From Streptacidiphilus sp. P02-A3a (GTDB lineage Bacteria > Actinomycetota > Actinomycetes > Streptomycetales > Streptomycetaceae), in assembly GCF_014084105.1 (NCBI RefSeq), contig NZ_CP048289.1, forward strand, positions 8,193,922-8,257,921: a DNA stretch of 64,000 bases, read 5' to 3'. Shown piece by piece: positions 50,036 to 58,867 of this stretch. The notes beneath the pieces were generated by a model, which had not been told where the DNA came from, ran no database searches, and saw only the letters and a program-made list of their open reading frames with translations. The position numbers and the translations under genes were made by a program. Each line of letters begins with the position of its first letter. The stretch's first letter is position 1.

Positions 50036-50220
50036 GAAACCTTGCGGACTGTCAGCGTCCGATTGCAGTATCGCCACAGATTGCCGTCAGCGGGTCGACC
50101 GTGCTGGACAGTGCGTGCGGCGCGGGCCACGATGAGTCGCGAGACGGCCGCCCGAGTATGTGTTCCTTGCATATTGCCTCCGATCAGGGGGCGCGGCCGC
50201 AGGGAAGCACGGGGGAGAAC

Positions 50221-50349
50221 GTGAGCAACCCTTTTCAACCACCGCAGGACTCCCATGGGTGTCCGCACCAGTCGGTCCAGCGCCTCGGCCACCTGATCGG
50301 CGTCACGGTCGGCATCCCGGCGTTCGAGCAGGCCAGGACCCCGGCATGA
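50221..50349 (+). CDS. 42-residue protein coupled to the DUF2752 gene
   Basis: A GTG preceded by GGGGGAG opens a 43-codon frame ([20 protein letters not shown]...) that ends in an ATGA overlap with the DUF2752 gene. The strong ribosome binding site and the exact stop/start overlap support a real coupled gene rather than noise. The peptide is soluble, with a His/Cys cluster (HGCPHQS), and has no family that I recognise. Confidence 0.6.
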   Translation: MSNPFQPPQDSHGCPHQSVQRLGHLIGVTVGIPAFEQARTPA

Positions 50350-50795
50350 CGCTGCCGGAGGCCGCCCGGTCCCCGCAGCGCTCCTGGCGGCAGCTGCGCG
50401 AGCAGCTGCTCGGTTCCCGCTTCGGCGGCCCGGCCCAGGTACTGGCCCGGGGCGGCGGCGCGGCCGTGCTGGCACTCGCGCTGGCCGAGCTGCACGCCAA
50501 GGACGATCCGGGCGTCATCTGCCCGCTGCGCCGACTCACCGGCGTTCCCTGCCCGGTGTGCGGCAGTACCACGGTGTTCATGGAGCTGGGGGCCGGGCAT
50601 CCCGGCGCCGCGATCGCGGCGAACCCGGTGACCGTACTCGTGGGCCTGGGCCTGCTGCTCGCCCCGCTCGGCAACGGCGCCGTCGGCGGCTGGTGGTGGC
50701 GGCAACCGCTCCGTCGCCGGAACACCGTCATCGGCGTCGCTGCCGGTGTCTCCTGGCTCTGGCAGCTGCACCGGTTCGGTTTTCTGTCCAGCTGA
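50346..50795 (+). CDS. DUF2752 membrane protein
   Basis: The 149-residue product has the DUF2752 signature [18 protein letters not shown] flanked by transmembrane helices ([11 protein letters not shown] upstream; [14 protein letters not shown] and a Trp-rich helix downstream). The C-P-x-C-G motif could bind metal or form a redox pair. The function of the family is unknown. Its start overlaps the stop of the 42-residue ORF (ATGA). Confidence 0.85.
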   Translation: MTLPEAARSPQRSWRQLREQLLGSRFGGPAQVLARGGGAAVLALALAELHAKDDPGVICPLRRLTGVPCPVCGSTTVFMELGAGHPGAAIAANPVTVLVGLGLLLAPLGNGAVGGWWWRQPLRRRNTVIGVAAGVSWLWQLHRFGFLSS

Positions 50796-50908
50796 CTGTC
50801 ATGGCGTTCCGCTAATCTCACTGCGCGTCAGCAAGCCCCGCTGACGCTGCGGCCCGTCGCGCACCCGCACTCGCACTGGTCCCACCCACTCCTGCCGGAG
50901 GCATTCCG

Positions 50909-51682
50909 ATGAGTTACCCGCCCGATCCCAACAACCCTTACGGCCAGCCGCAGCAGCCGAATCCCTATGGCCAGCAGCCCGCTCCCGGCCCGTACGGCCA
51001 GCAGCCGCCGCAGCAGCCCAACCCGTACGGCCAGCAGCAGCAGCCGCAGCAGCCGGGCTACGGCTACCCGCAGCAGCAGCCGGGCTACGGCTACCCGCAG
51101 CAGCCGCCGCAGCCGCAGGACTACCAGCAGGGCGCCTACCCGCCGCCGCCCGGTCCCGGTTACGGCCAGCAGCCGCCCTACGGCTACGACCCCTATGCCG
51201 CCGCCGGCCAGGTGAGCGCGAGCTACGCGCACTGGGGCCGCCGGGTGGCCGCCAGCCTGGTCGACGGCGTGATAGTCGGCGTGCTCCCGGGGATCCTCTA
51301 CGGCATCGGCATCTCCCAGGTGAAGGTGGCGACCTGCACCACCGACCCGACCAGCTACCAGACGAGTTGCAGCGGCGGCACCAGCGGGGCCGCGGCGATC
51401 TTCATACTGCTCGGCGCGCTGCTCGCGCTGGCCGGTGGGATCTGGCTGACCTACCAGGTGGGCACCACCGGCCAGACCGTCGGCAAGAAGGCCCTGAACA
51501 TCCGTCTGGTGCGCGAGTACGACGGCCAGGTGCTCGGCTTCGGGCTGGCCCTCGTCCGTCTGCTCTGCCACGCGCTGGACTCGTTCGCCTGCTACGTCGG
51601 CTGGCTGTGGCCGCTCTGGGACGACAAGAAGCAGACCTTCGCCGACAAGATCATGAGCACTGTGGTGGTCACCACCGACTGA
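50909..51682 (+). CDS. RDD-family membrane protein with Pro/Gln/Tyr-rich tail
   Basis: The 257-residue product begins with about 100 residues of low-complexity sequence built on PYGQQPxxPQ and GYGYPQQ repeats, probably disordered and cytoplasmic. The RDD domain follows (AHWGRRVAASLVDGVIVG, TTGQTVGKKALNIRLV, FADKIMSTVVV) with three transmembrane helices. Some RDD proteins are Na+/H+ antiporters; most are uncharacterised. GGAGG lies about 8 nt before the ATG. It ends at a very strong terminator. Confidence 0.9.
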   Translation: MSYPPDPNNPYGQPQQPNPYGQQPAPGPYGQQPPQQPNPYGQQQQPQQPGYGYPQQQPGYGYPQQPPQPQDYQQGAYPPPPGPGYGQQPPYGYDPYAAAGQVSASYAHWGRRVAASLVDGVIVGVLPGILYGIGISQVKVATCTTDPTSYQTSCSGGTSGAAAIFILLGALLALAGGIWLTYQVGTTGQTVGKKALNIRLVREYDGQVLGFGLALVRLLCHALDSFACYVGWLWPLWDDKKQTFADKIMSTVVVTTD

Positions 51683-51703
51683 CCTCGGCAGCGGAACACA
51701 CGA

Positions 51704-51744
51704 CCGCGGCCCGCCGCCCGGACGATCCGGGCGGCGGGCCGCGG
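51704..51744. terminator. very strong bidirectional terminator
   Basis: A perfect 19-bp stem (51704-51722 and 51726-51744) with a CGA loop lies between the convergent RDD and purH genes. Confidence 0.92.
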
Positions 51745-51788
51745 TGACGAGCCGTCAGCACTCGGCGACGGCTCGCCCGATCGGACGA

Positions 51789-53372
51789 TCAGTGGAAGAA
51801 GTGCCGGGTCCCGGTGAAGTACATGGTGACCCCGGCGGCCTTGGCCGCCTCGACGACCTCGCTGTCGTGGATCGAGCCGCCGGGCTGGACCACGGCCTTG
51901 ATGCCCGCGTCGATCAGCACCTGGAGCCCGTCCGGGAACGGGAAGAAGGCGTCCGAGGCGGCGAAGGATCCGGCCGCCCGCTCGCCCGCGCGCTCCACCG
52001 CGAGCTTCGCCGAGTCCACCCGGTTCACCTGGCCCATGCCGACGCCCACCGAGGCGCCGTCCGCGGTCAGCAGGATCGCGTTGGACTTGACCGCCCGGCA
52101 GGCGCGCCAGGCGAAGGCCAGCTCGGCCAGCCCGGCCGCGTCCAGTGCCTCGCCGGTGGCCAGCGTCCAGGTCGCCGGGTCGTCGCCGGCCGCGTCGATC
52201 CGGTCGGCCTGCTGAAGCAGCACGCCGCCGGTCACCGGGCGGGACTCGACCGCCGGGGCGGCCGGGGTGCCGCGCAGCACCCGGATGTTCTTCTTGCGGG
52301 CCAGCACCTCGACCGCGCCGTCCTCGTAGCCCGGGGCGAAGACCACCTCGGTGAAGATCGGGGCGATCTGCTCGGCCAGCTCGACCGTCACCGGGCGGTT
52401 GACCGCGATCACGCCGCCGTAGGCGGAGACCGGGTCGCAGGCGTGCGCCTTGCGGTGCGCCTCGGCGACGTCGGCGCCCACCGCGATGCCGCACGGGTTG
52501 GCGTGCTTGATGATCGCGACGCAGGGCTCGGCCTGGTCGTACGCGGCGCGGATCGCCGCGTCGGTGTCCGCGTAGTTGTTGTAGGACATCTCCTTGCCGT
52601 GCAGCTGCTCGGCGGCCGCGATGCCGGTGCCGGTGCCGTCGGTGTAGAGGGCGGCGGCCTGGTGCGGGTTCTCGCCGTAGCGCAGGACGTTCTCGCGCTC
52701 CCAGGTGGCGCCGAGGAAGGCCGGGAAGGCCGTCTCGTCGGCGGGGGCGTACTCGCCGGCGAACCAGGAGGCCACGGCCACGTCGTAGGCGGCGGTGTGC
52801 GCGAACGCCTCACCGGCCAGGCGCTTGCGGGTGGCCAGGTCGAAGCCGCCGTCGGCGACCGCGGCCAGCACGTCCGGGTACCGGTGGGGCGAGGTGACCA
52901 CGGCGACCGAGGGGTGGTTCTTGGCGGCGGCGCGGACCATGCTCGGACCGCCGATGTCGATCTGCTCGACGCACTCGTCGGGCGAGGCACCGGAGGCGAC
53001 GGTCGCCTTGAACGGGTAGAGGTTGACCACGACCAGGTCGAACGGCGCGATGCCGAGCTCGGTCAGCTGGTCGCGGTGCGACTCCAGCCGCAGGTCGGCG
53101 AGGATGCCCGCGTGGACGCGCGGGTGCAGGGTCTTGACCCTGCCGTCCAGACACTCGGGGAAGCCGGTCAGCTCCTCGACCGGGGTGACCGGGACGCCCG
53201 CCGCCGCGATCCTCGCGGCGGTGGAGCCGGTGGAGACCAGTTCGACACCGGCCGCGTGCAGGCCCTGCGCCAGCTCAGCGAGTCCGGCCTTGTCGTACAC
53301 ACTGACCAGGGCGCGGCGGATGGGCCTGATGTTCTCGGAGGCGGGCGCGGGCTGGTTGCTGCCGGAGCTCAT
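51789..53372 (-). CDS. purH: bifunctional AICAR transformylase / IMP cyclohydrolase
   Basis: PurH carries out the last two steps of IMP synthesis, using formyl-THF from the FolD branch; its substrate AICAR is ZMP, the ligand of the glyA riboswitch. The 527-residue enzyme has the N-terminal cyclohydrolase domain ([23 protein letters not shown]) and the C-terminal transformylase ([17 protein letters not shown], and the end [19 protein letters not shown]). The ATG at 53372 has AAGGA about 8 nt upstream. It follows purN with an 88-bp gap containing repeats. Confidence 0.96.
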   Translation of the reverse strand: MSSGSNQPAPASENIRPIRRALVSVYDKAGLAELAQGLHAAGVELVSTGSTAARIAAAGVPVTPVEELTGFPECLDGRVKTLHPRVHAGILADLRLESHRDQLTELGIAPFDLVVVNLYPFKATVASGASPDECVEQIDIGGPSMVRAAAKNHPSVAVVTSPHRYPDVLAAVADGGFDLATRKRLAGEAFAHTAAYDVAVASWFAGEYAPADETAFPAFLGATWERENVLRYGENPHQAAALYTDGTGTGIAAAEQLHGKEMSYNNYADTDAAIRAAYDQAEPCVAIIKHANPCGIAVGADVAEAHRKAHACDPVSAYGGVIAVNRPVTVELAEQIAPIFTEVVFAPGYEDGAVEVLARKKNIRVLRGTPAAPAVESRPVTGGVLLQQADRIDAAGDDPATWTLATGEALDAAGLAELAFAWRACRAVKSNAILLTADGASVGVGMGQVNRVDSAKLAVERAGERAAGSFAASDAFFPFPDGLQVLIDAGIKAVVQPGGSIHDSEVVEAAKAAGVTMYFTGTRHFFH

Positions 53373-53388
53373 TGCCAAAGTCCTTCGT

Positions 53389-53433
53389 CGTTGTGAGTGC
53401 TGCCGTTGTGGGTGCTGTCGTTGTGGGTGGTGC
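53389..53433. repeat. three 15-bp repeats between purN and purH
   Basis: CGTTGTGRGTGCTGC occurs three times head to tail with single-base changes, followed by a degenerate fourth copy, inside the purN-purH transcript. Confidence 0.88.
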
Positions 53434-53460
53434 CGTTTGTTGTGCCGCTGCGAGTCGTGG

Positions 53461-54150
53461 TCACCGGCCGGGGGACAGATAGCTGACCCTGCGTCCCTGG
53501 AGCCGGTGGCCCTCGCGGGCCAGTCGACCCACGGCCTCGACGAGCAGCTTTCGCTCGACCGTCTTGATGCGCTCGTGGAGCGCCTCGCCGCCGTCCTCGT
53601 GGTCGGCGTCGCGGACCTCGACCACGCCCTGGGCGATGATCGGACCGGTGTCCACCCCCTCGTCCACCAGGTGCACGGTGCAGCCGGTGACCTTCACCCC
53701 GTACGCCAGCGCGTCCCGCACGCCGTGGGCACCGGGGAAGGCGGGCAGCAGCGCGGGGTGGGTGTTGACGATGCGGCCCTCGAAGCGGCGCATGAACCCG
53801 CCGCCGAGGATCTTCATGAAGCCCGCGGTGACCACCAGGTCCGGCTGGTACGCCTCGGTGGCGGCGGTCAGCGCGGCGTCCCAGTCGGTGCGCTCGGGGT
53901 AGTCCTTGACCCGGTGCACGAACGTCGGCAGCCCGGCCCGCTCGGCCCGTTCAAGACCGGCGATGGAGTCGCGGTCCGCGCCGACGGCGACGATCCGCGC
54001 GCCGTAGGCCGGGTCGGCGGCGGCGTCGAGCAGGGCCTGCAGGTTGGTGCCGGAGCCGGAGACCAGGACCACGATCCGGGCCGCCGCCCCGCCGCCACCC
54101 GAAGCGGGCGCGGGGAAGTCCTGATGCGGAACGGTCGGCGGGTACGCCAC
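53461..54150 (-). CDS. purN: phosphoribosylglycinamide formyltransferase
   Basis: PurN formylates GAR with formyl-THF in purine synthesis, 229 residues. Motifs are [16 protein letters not shown] at the phosphate site, [15 protein letters not shown] with the catalytic Asn and His, and [17 protein letters not shown] with the catalytic Asp. The GTG start has GGGAGGA 9 nt upstream. It is the first gene of the purNH pair. Confidence 0.96.
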   Translation of the reverse strand: MAYPPTVPHQDFPAPASGGGGAAARIVVLVSGSGTNLQALLDAAADPAYGARIVAVGADRDSIAGLERAERAGLPTFVHRVKDYPERTDWDAALTAATEAYQPDLVVTAGFMKILGGGFMRRFEGRIVNTHPALLPAFPGAHGVRDALAYGVKVTGCTVHLVDEGVDTGPIIAQGVVEVRDADHEDGGEALHERIKTVERKLLVEAVGRLAREGHRLQGRRVSYLSPGR

Positions 54151-54466
54151 AGCACGGTCCTCCCATAACGGCGCGGCCGTCCCGTCGGCTCAAGCCAGTG
54201 CACAACGGGTGTGGGCCAAGCTCTGTGGGGCAGATGCGGGGTGTCATCTCGTGACCGGCATCCGCATCCACCGAATGCCTTGCGGCGGCGCCGCAGGCCG
54301 ACCGCGAGCCCTCGGCGAGAGTCACGGCCTCCAGCAACGATACCGGCAGCGGCCTGCACACCCGCACTCCTGGTCGACGATCATGGGGTGGGGAGGCACC
54401 ACAGCGGGTACGGGGGTGAGAAGGTATCCCCAAGCGGAGCCAAGAATCAGGAGTACGGCGAAGACG
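54151..54466. other. intergenic region upstream of purN
   Basis: This 316-bp gap between divergent purN and a membrane protein gene must hold the purNH promoter. I see a small dyad (GGCAT...ATGCC) but no recognisable operator, riboswitch or gene. Confidence 0.4.
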
Positions 54467-55222
54467 ATGGTCCAGAAATCGGACAGCGGAACACCCCCCG
54501 ACGGTCCACGCGACCCCTTCGCCCCGCCCCCCAAGGACGCCCCCGACCGCCCGTGGCAGCCCCGGGGTCGTGCGCACGACCCGAAGAGCCCGGACGGTTC
54601 GGACAATCCGGACGGTTCGCAGGATCGGCCCGGCCAGCCGGAGGACCCCGCCGGGCGGCCGCCGCAGGTACCGCCGCCGCACCCGTGGAGCCCCGGCTAC
54701 CAGGGTCGGCAGCCGCCCCGCCCGTACGGTCCGCCGCCGGGCCCGCGGTTCGACCCCGGCGACCCGGTCCAGCGCAAGGCCCGCTACGCGCTGCTCAGCG
54801 GCATGTGGGGGATCTTCTTCATGATCCTGGGTGTGCCCGACCTCACACTGCTGCTGTCGTCGCTGGCGCTGTACTGGGCGATCAGCTCGCTGCGCGGCAA
54901 GGCCAGGCCCCAGCCGCCGGTCGCCACCGGCGCCCGGACGCCGCCCCAGGCTCCGGCGCGGACGCCGACCCAGACGCCGCCGCAGCTGCCCGGGTGGTAC
55001 TCCGACAGCACCCCGACCCGGCCGCAGGTCCCCGCCGCGATGGGCGGCCTGATCGCGAGCATCGTCGGACTGGCGCTGTTCGCCGGGGCCTTCGGCGTGC
55101 AGATGTACTACAAGAGCTACTACGACTGCCAGACCGACGCGCTCACTCAGGCCGTCTACAACACCTGCGCCACCAGCGTGTCGCCCAAGCCACCGCAGTG
55201 GCTGGTGAAGCTCGGCGGCTGA
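54467..55222 (+). CDS. membrane protein with proline-rich N-terminus
   Basis: The 251-residue product starts with about 100 disordered residues rich in Pro, Asp and Gly, then has one helical hairpin (YALLSGMWGIFFMILGVPDLTLLLSSLALYWAI), a Thr/Pro-rich linker and a final transmembrane helix (MGGLIASIVGLALFAGAFGVQ). An external C-terminal tail carries two cysteines (YDCQT, NTCAT). The ATG at 54467 has AGGAG some 12 nt upstream. The last 80 bp overlap the end of the convergent DUF6350 gene. No family function is known. Confidence 0.8.
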   Translation: MVQKSDSGTPPDGPRDPFAPPPKDAPDRPWQPRGRAHDPKSPDGSDNPDGSQDRPGQPEDPAGRPPQVPPPHPWSPGYQGRQPPRPYGPPPGPRFDPGDPVQRKARYALLSGMWGIFFMILGVPDLTLLLSSLALYWAISSLRGKARPQPPVATGARTPPQAPARTPTQTPPQLPGWYSDSTPTRPQVPAAMGGLIASIVGLALFAGAFGVQMYYKSYYDCQTDALTQAVYNTCATSVSPKPPQWLVKLGG

Positions 55223-56489
55223 GCCGCCGCGGCGGAGCCTCCGGCGCCGGGCGGTCCGCCGCCCGGCGCCAGCGGACGAGCAGCGCCCCGGGGACGGCCA
55301 CCGCCAGCGTCCAGACCAGCGCGGCCAACCCGGTCCACCAGGGCGAGGGACCGACCCCGGCCAGCGCCGACACCCCGAGCGTGCCACCGGCGGCCCCGGC
55401 GCACACCGCCGCCAGCACCCCGGCGCATCCGGCGGCGGCGACGCCCGCGCGCACCGTCGCCAGTACGCCCCACTCCCCCGCCGCCCGCCCCAGCAGCACC
55501 GCCGCCACCACCCCGGCGACCACCGGCACCGCCAGCGGCAGCAGCCCCAGCGGGGACCGGCCCGGTCCGGGCAGCGCGGCCAGCAGCGGGAAGGCCGGGG
55601 GCTGGGTAGCGGCGGTGGCCAGCGGCGTGAATCCACCGCCCAGGGCGAAGCCCGGCCCGAGCGCGTAGGCCGCCGCCCAGATCGCGGCGTTGGGCAGCAG
55701 CGTCGCGCACAGCAACAGCAGCGAGAACCGGCCGACCAGGTCCGGCGCGAGCTGGGCGGAGACCGTCCCGGCCGCGCCGAAGCGCAGCAGCAGGGACACC
55801 GCGAACGCCAGCGCCCCGCCGCCCAGCAGCGCCGCCCCGGCCCCCGCGCCCGCCCGCAGCACGGCGGCGCCACCACCGGGCACCCGGCTCCGGTCGACCA
55901 TCCGGCGGCCCCAGCGGACCGACGGTCGCGCCCAGGACGGCGGCTGGTACCGGGGCAGCGGGACGAACCGCCACGACCCGGTCCCCGCGCGCACCCCGAC
56001 CGCCGCCGTCGGCAGCGCGACCAGCAGCAGTCGGCCGAGCGCGGCCACCGGGCCGACGGTCGGTGCCCCGCCGGTGGCCACGGCCAGCGCCGTCACCACC
56101 CCACCGACCAGCAGGTAGCCCGCGCAGAGGCCGGTCAGCAGGGTGCCGGGCTGCTCGGCCCCGGCCTGCCGGGCGGCGCGGGAGGCGGTCCGGTAGAGCA
56201 GCGTCAGCGCCAGCGACGTCAGCAGCAGCGGCGGCACCCCGACCGGAACGGCCCCGAACCGCAGCGTCGCGCCGTGCGCCAGCAGCCACAGGCAGGCGGC
56301 CAGATGGAGCACACCGCCGCTGCCCGACTCGACGTAGGGCGAGACGATCCACAGGAAGAAGACCGGCAGCGCGACCGCGACCAGTACCGCGCCCGCCGCC
56401 GCTGCCCCGCCGAGCAGTCCGGCCCGGAGCGCGGGACCGCAGACCCCGGCCGCCGCTGTCGGACGCCACCGCTGCACTGAGAACGCCAT
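55143..56489 (-). CDS. DUF6350 polytopic membrane protein
   Basis: The 448-residue product has about ten transmembrane helices and matches the DUF6350 group that lies upstream of purN in Streptomyces. AAGGTGG lies just before the ATG at 56489. The last 25-30 residues (RRLSRRASPATAVAWATRWW...) are encoded antisense to the end of the convergent membrane protein gene and are Arg/Trp-rich, unlike the rest. The true stop may have been lost and the frame extended. The function is unknown. Confidence 0.8.
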   Translation of the reverse strand: MAFSVQRWRPTAAAGVCGPALRAGLLGGAAAAGAVLVAVALPVFFLWIVSPYVESGSGGVLHLAACLWLLAHGATLRFGAVPVGVPPLLLTSLALTLLYRTASRAARQAGAEQPGTLLTGLCAGYLLVGGVVTALAVATGGAPTVGPVAALGRLLLVALPTAAVGVRAGTGSWRFVPLPRYQPPSWARPSVRWGRRMVDRSRVPGGGAAVLRAGAGAGAALLGGGALAFAVSLLLRFGAAGTVSAQLAPDLVGRFSLLLLCATLLPNAAIWAAAYALGPGFALGGGFTPLATAATQPPAFPLLAALPGPGRSPLGLLPLAVPVVAGVVAAVLLGRAAGEWGVLATVRAGVAAAGCAGVLAAVCAGAAGGTLGVSALAGVGPSPWWTGLAALVWTLAVAVPGALLVRWRRAADRPAPEAPPRRLSRRASPATAVAWATRWWRRCCRRPE

Positions 56490-56624
56490 GGGCCCACCTT
56501 GCGACACGCGGACACCCGTTATGCCCATTGACGTGGCGAATGCGGCCTTTCACCCCAAGAATTCAGATATGCCACTCATCGGGTATACGGAGCCGTCACG
56601 CCCTCACGCCCCCGGGGCACGCCC

Positions 56625-57953
56625 ATGAACACCCCGGCCAGACCCGGCGCCTCACGCAAGCCCTCGGACCGGACGCGCGCCGCCAAGGCGGGCGTCCACG
56701 TCCGCACCGACGCCGCCGGAGCCGAGCAGTCGCCGGAGCCGCCGCCCGTCGACGCGCCGCAGCCGAGCGCGCCCGCCACGCGCCGCAGGCGACGCGGCAA
56801 GACCGCTGACCCGGCGTCAGTCGAGCCGTCGAGCACGGCCGCGACGTCCGAGCCCGACGCCGCCCCGGTCATTGACGTTCCCTCAGTTCCGGCTGAGGGC
56901 ACCGAGGTTGACCCGGAGCGACCGCAACCCACCGAGCCTGCAGCAGCCGCACCCGCACCCGCACCCGCACTCGCACCCGTCGCAGCCGGACCCGCACCGG
57001 GCGTGGCGGCCACCGTCCCGCCCGGCTTCGACGAGCTCTACCAGCGGACCGCGACCCACCTGGCCCGGCAGGCCTATCTGCTCACCGGTAGCCGACCGCG
57101 CGCGGTCCACTGCGTGGAACGGGCGTTCGAGCTCGCCTGGGCGCACTGGCCGGAGGTCTCCGCCGACTCCTCGCCCGAGGGCTGGCTCCGGGCGGCCACC
57201 TTCGAGCTCGCGCTCTCCCCCTGGTACCGCAGCCACCACCTGCTGCTGGCCCAGCTGTTCCGCTCCGACCGGTTCCAGGTCAACGACCGGTTCCAGGTCA
57301 ACCCGTTGGACCCGCAGGGCCTGACCGACGACGACCAGGTGCTGCTCCGGGCGCTGCTGCGGCTGCCACGCGCGCACCGCAAGGTGCTGCTGCTGCACGA
57401 TGTGCTCGGGCTCGACTGGAAGCAGACCAGTACCGAGGCCGAGGCCACCACCCCCACCGCCTACGCCCGCACCGTCCGGGCCCGGCGGGCCATGGCCGAG
57501 GCCGCTCCCGGGATCGTCGGCGCCGACCCGGCGGCCCGGGGCTTCGGCCGCCGCCTGGGCGCGCTGCTGCGCGGCGCCGCCGTCCGGGGCTGCCCGCCGG
57601 TCGAGCAGTCGGCGCGGACCGGCGAACTGCGGCGCAGATCGCTGCTGCGCGAGGGCGCGGTCACCGCGGCGGCCGGGCTGGCCGGGCTGACAGCGGCGGC
57701 GGCGCTGCTCGCCGGGGTGGTCCTGGGCACCCCGTTCCACCCCCCGGCGGCACCGTTCGTGACCTACGACAGCGTCCACCACAAGCAGCACCAGCCGGGC
57801 CCGCCCCGACCGGTGGTGGCCTCGCATCCGAGCGGCCGGTCGGCTCCGGCGGTCGGGCTCGGCCGGCCCCGGCCGGTGGGAAACGCAGGCTGCCCCGCAC
57901 CGGGGGCATCCGGGGCGGGGCAGTGCGTCCAGCAGGGGGCGCGGCGGCCCTGA
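56625..57953 (+). CDS. sigma-factor-like protein with transmembrane segment
   Basis: The 442-residue product begins with about 130 low-complexity residues (Pro/Ala/Glu). A sigma-70-like core follows: a region 2-like part (FDELYQRTATHLARQAYLLTGSRPRA) and a region 4-like part (LLRLPRAHRKVLLLHDVLGLDWKQTSTEAEATTPTAYARTV). After this comes one transmembrane helix (AAAGLAGLTAAAALLAGVVLG) and a Pro-rich tail. The match to region 4 is imperfect, and a membrane anchor is unusual for a sigma factor, so it may not direct transcription. It contains an in-frame 18-bp duplication. Confidence 0.7.
   Translation: MNTPARPGASRKPSDRTRAAKAGVHVRTDAAGAEQSPEPPPVDAPQPSAPATRRRRRGKTADPASVEPSSTAATSEPDAAPVIDVPSVPAEGTEVDPERPQPTEPAAAAPAPAPALAPVAAGPAPGVAATVPPGFDELYQRTATHLARQAYLLTGSRPRAVHCVERAFELAWAHWPEVSADSSPEGWLRAATFELALSPWYRSHHLLLAQLFRSDRFQVNDRFQVNPLDPQGLTDDDQVLLRALLRLPRAHRKVLLLHDVLGLDWKQTSTEAEATTPTAYARTVRARRAMAEAAPGIVGADPAARGFGRRLGALLRGAAVRGCPPVEQSARTGELRRRSLLREGAVTAAAGLAGLTAAAALLAGVVLGTPFHPPAAPFVTYDSVHHKQHQPGPPRPVVASHPSGRSAPAVGLGRPRPVGNAGCPAPGASGAGQCVQQGARRP
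57267..57302. repeat. perfect 18-bp tandem duplication inside a CDS
   Basis: Two identical 18-bp copies give the repeated hexapeptide DRFQVN-DRFQVN between the region 2-like and region 4-like parts of the sigma-like protein. Perfect identity suggests a recent event. Confidence 0.95.
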
Positions 57954-57964
57954 GCGCGGCTCGG

Positions 57965-58846
57965 TCAGCCGATGAGCTCGCGCGCCAGGCGCGCGGTCTC
58001 GGACGGGGTCTTGCCGACCTTGACTCCGGCGGCCTCCAGGGCCTCCTTCTTCGCCTGGGCGGTGCCGGAGGAGCCCGACACGATGGCACCGGCGTGGCCC
58101 ATGGTCTTGCCCTCGGGCGCGGTGAAGCCCGCCACGTAGCCGACGACCGGCTTGGTGATGTGCTCCTTGATGTACGCCGCCGCACGCTCCTCGGCGTCGC
58201 CGCCGATCTCGCCGATCATCACGATGATGTCGGTGTCGGCGTCGTCCTGGAACGCCTTGAGGGCGTCGATGTGGGTGGTACCGATGACCGGGTCGCCACC
58301 GATGCCCACGGCCGAGGAGAAGCCGATGTCACGCAGCTCGTACATCATCTGGTAGGTCAGCGTGCCCGACTTGGACACCAGGCCGATGCGGCCGGGCTTG
58401 GTGATGTCGCCGGGGATGATGCCCGCGTTGGACTGGCCGGGGGTGATCAGGCCGGGGCAGTTCGGGCCGATGATCCGGGTCTTGTTGCCCTTCTGGCCCG
58501 CGTAGGCCCAGAACGACGCGGAGTCGTGCACCGCGATGCCCTCGGTGATCACGACGGCCAGGCCGATCTCGGCGTCGATCGCCTCGATCACGGCGGCCTT
58601 GGCGAAGGCCGGGGGTACGAAGATGACCGACACGTCGGCGCCGGTCTTCTCGATCGCCTCGGCTACGGAGCCGAAGACCGGGACCTCGGTGCCGTCGAAG
58701 TCGACGCTGGTGCCCGCCTTGCGCGGGTTGACGCCGCCGACGATGTTGGTGCCGTCCGCGAGCATGAGCCGGGTGTGCTTCATGCCGGTGGCGCCGGTCA
58801 TCCCCTGGACGATGACCTTGCTGTCCTTGGTGAGGAAGATAGCCAT
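57965..58846 (-). CDS. sucD: succinyl-CoA synthetase alpha subunit
   Basis: SucD with SucC makes succinate and ATP or GTP from succinyl-CoA in the TCA cycle. The 293-residue subunit has the CoA-binding start ([18 protein letters not shown]), [12 protein letters not shown], and the phosphohistidine in [12 protein letters not shown]. Its start lies 21 bp after sucC on the minus strand. It ends 11 bp from the convergent sigma-like gene. Confidence 0.97.
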   Translation of the reverse strand: MAIFLTKDSKVIVQGMTGATGMKHTRLMLADGTNIVGGVNPRKAGTSVDFDGTEVPVFGSVAEAIEKTGADVSVIFVPPAFAKAAVIEAIDAEIGLAVVITEGIAVHDSASFWAYAGQKGNKTRIIGPNCPGLITPGQSNAGIIPGDITKPGRIGLVSKSGTLTYQMMYELRDIGFSSAVGIGGDPVIGTTHIDALKAFQDDADTDIIVMIGEIGGDAEERAAAYIKEHITKPVVGYVAGFTAPEGKTMGHAGAIVSGSSGTAQAKKEALEAAGVKVGKTPSETARLARELIG

Positions 58847-58867
58847 GGTGTGTGGAGTCCTCGTCCC

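Noticed and set aside
49981-50110. Second ZTP riboswitch before folD
   Set aside because: The conserved blocks present at glyA are missing; only an unrelated hairpin is seen.
54322-54606. Minus-strand 94-codon frame with a hydrophobic segment upstream of purN
   Set aside because: It has no ribosome binding site and overlaps the start of the recognised membrane protein gene; the hydrophobic run is probably chance.
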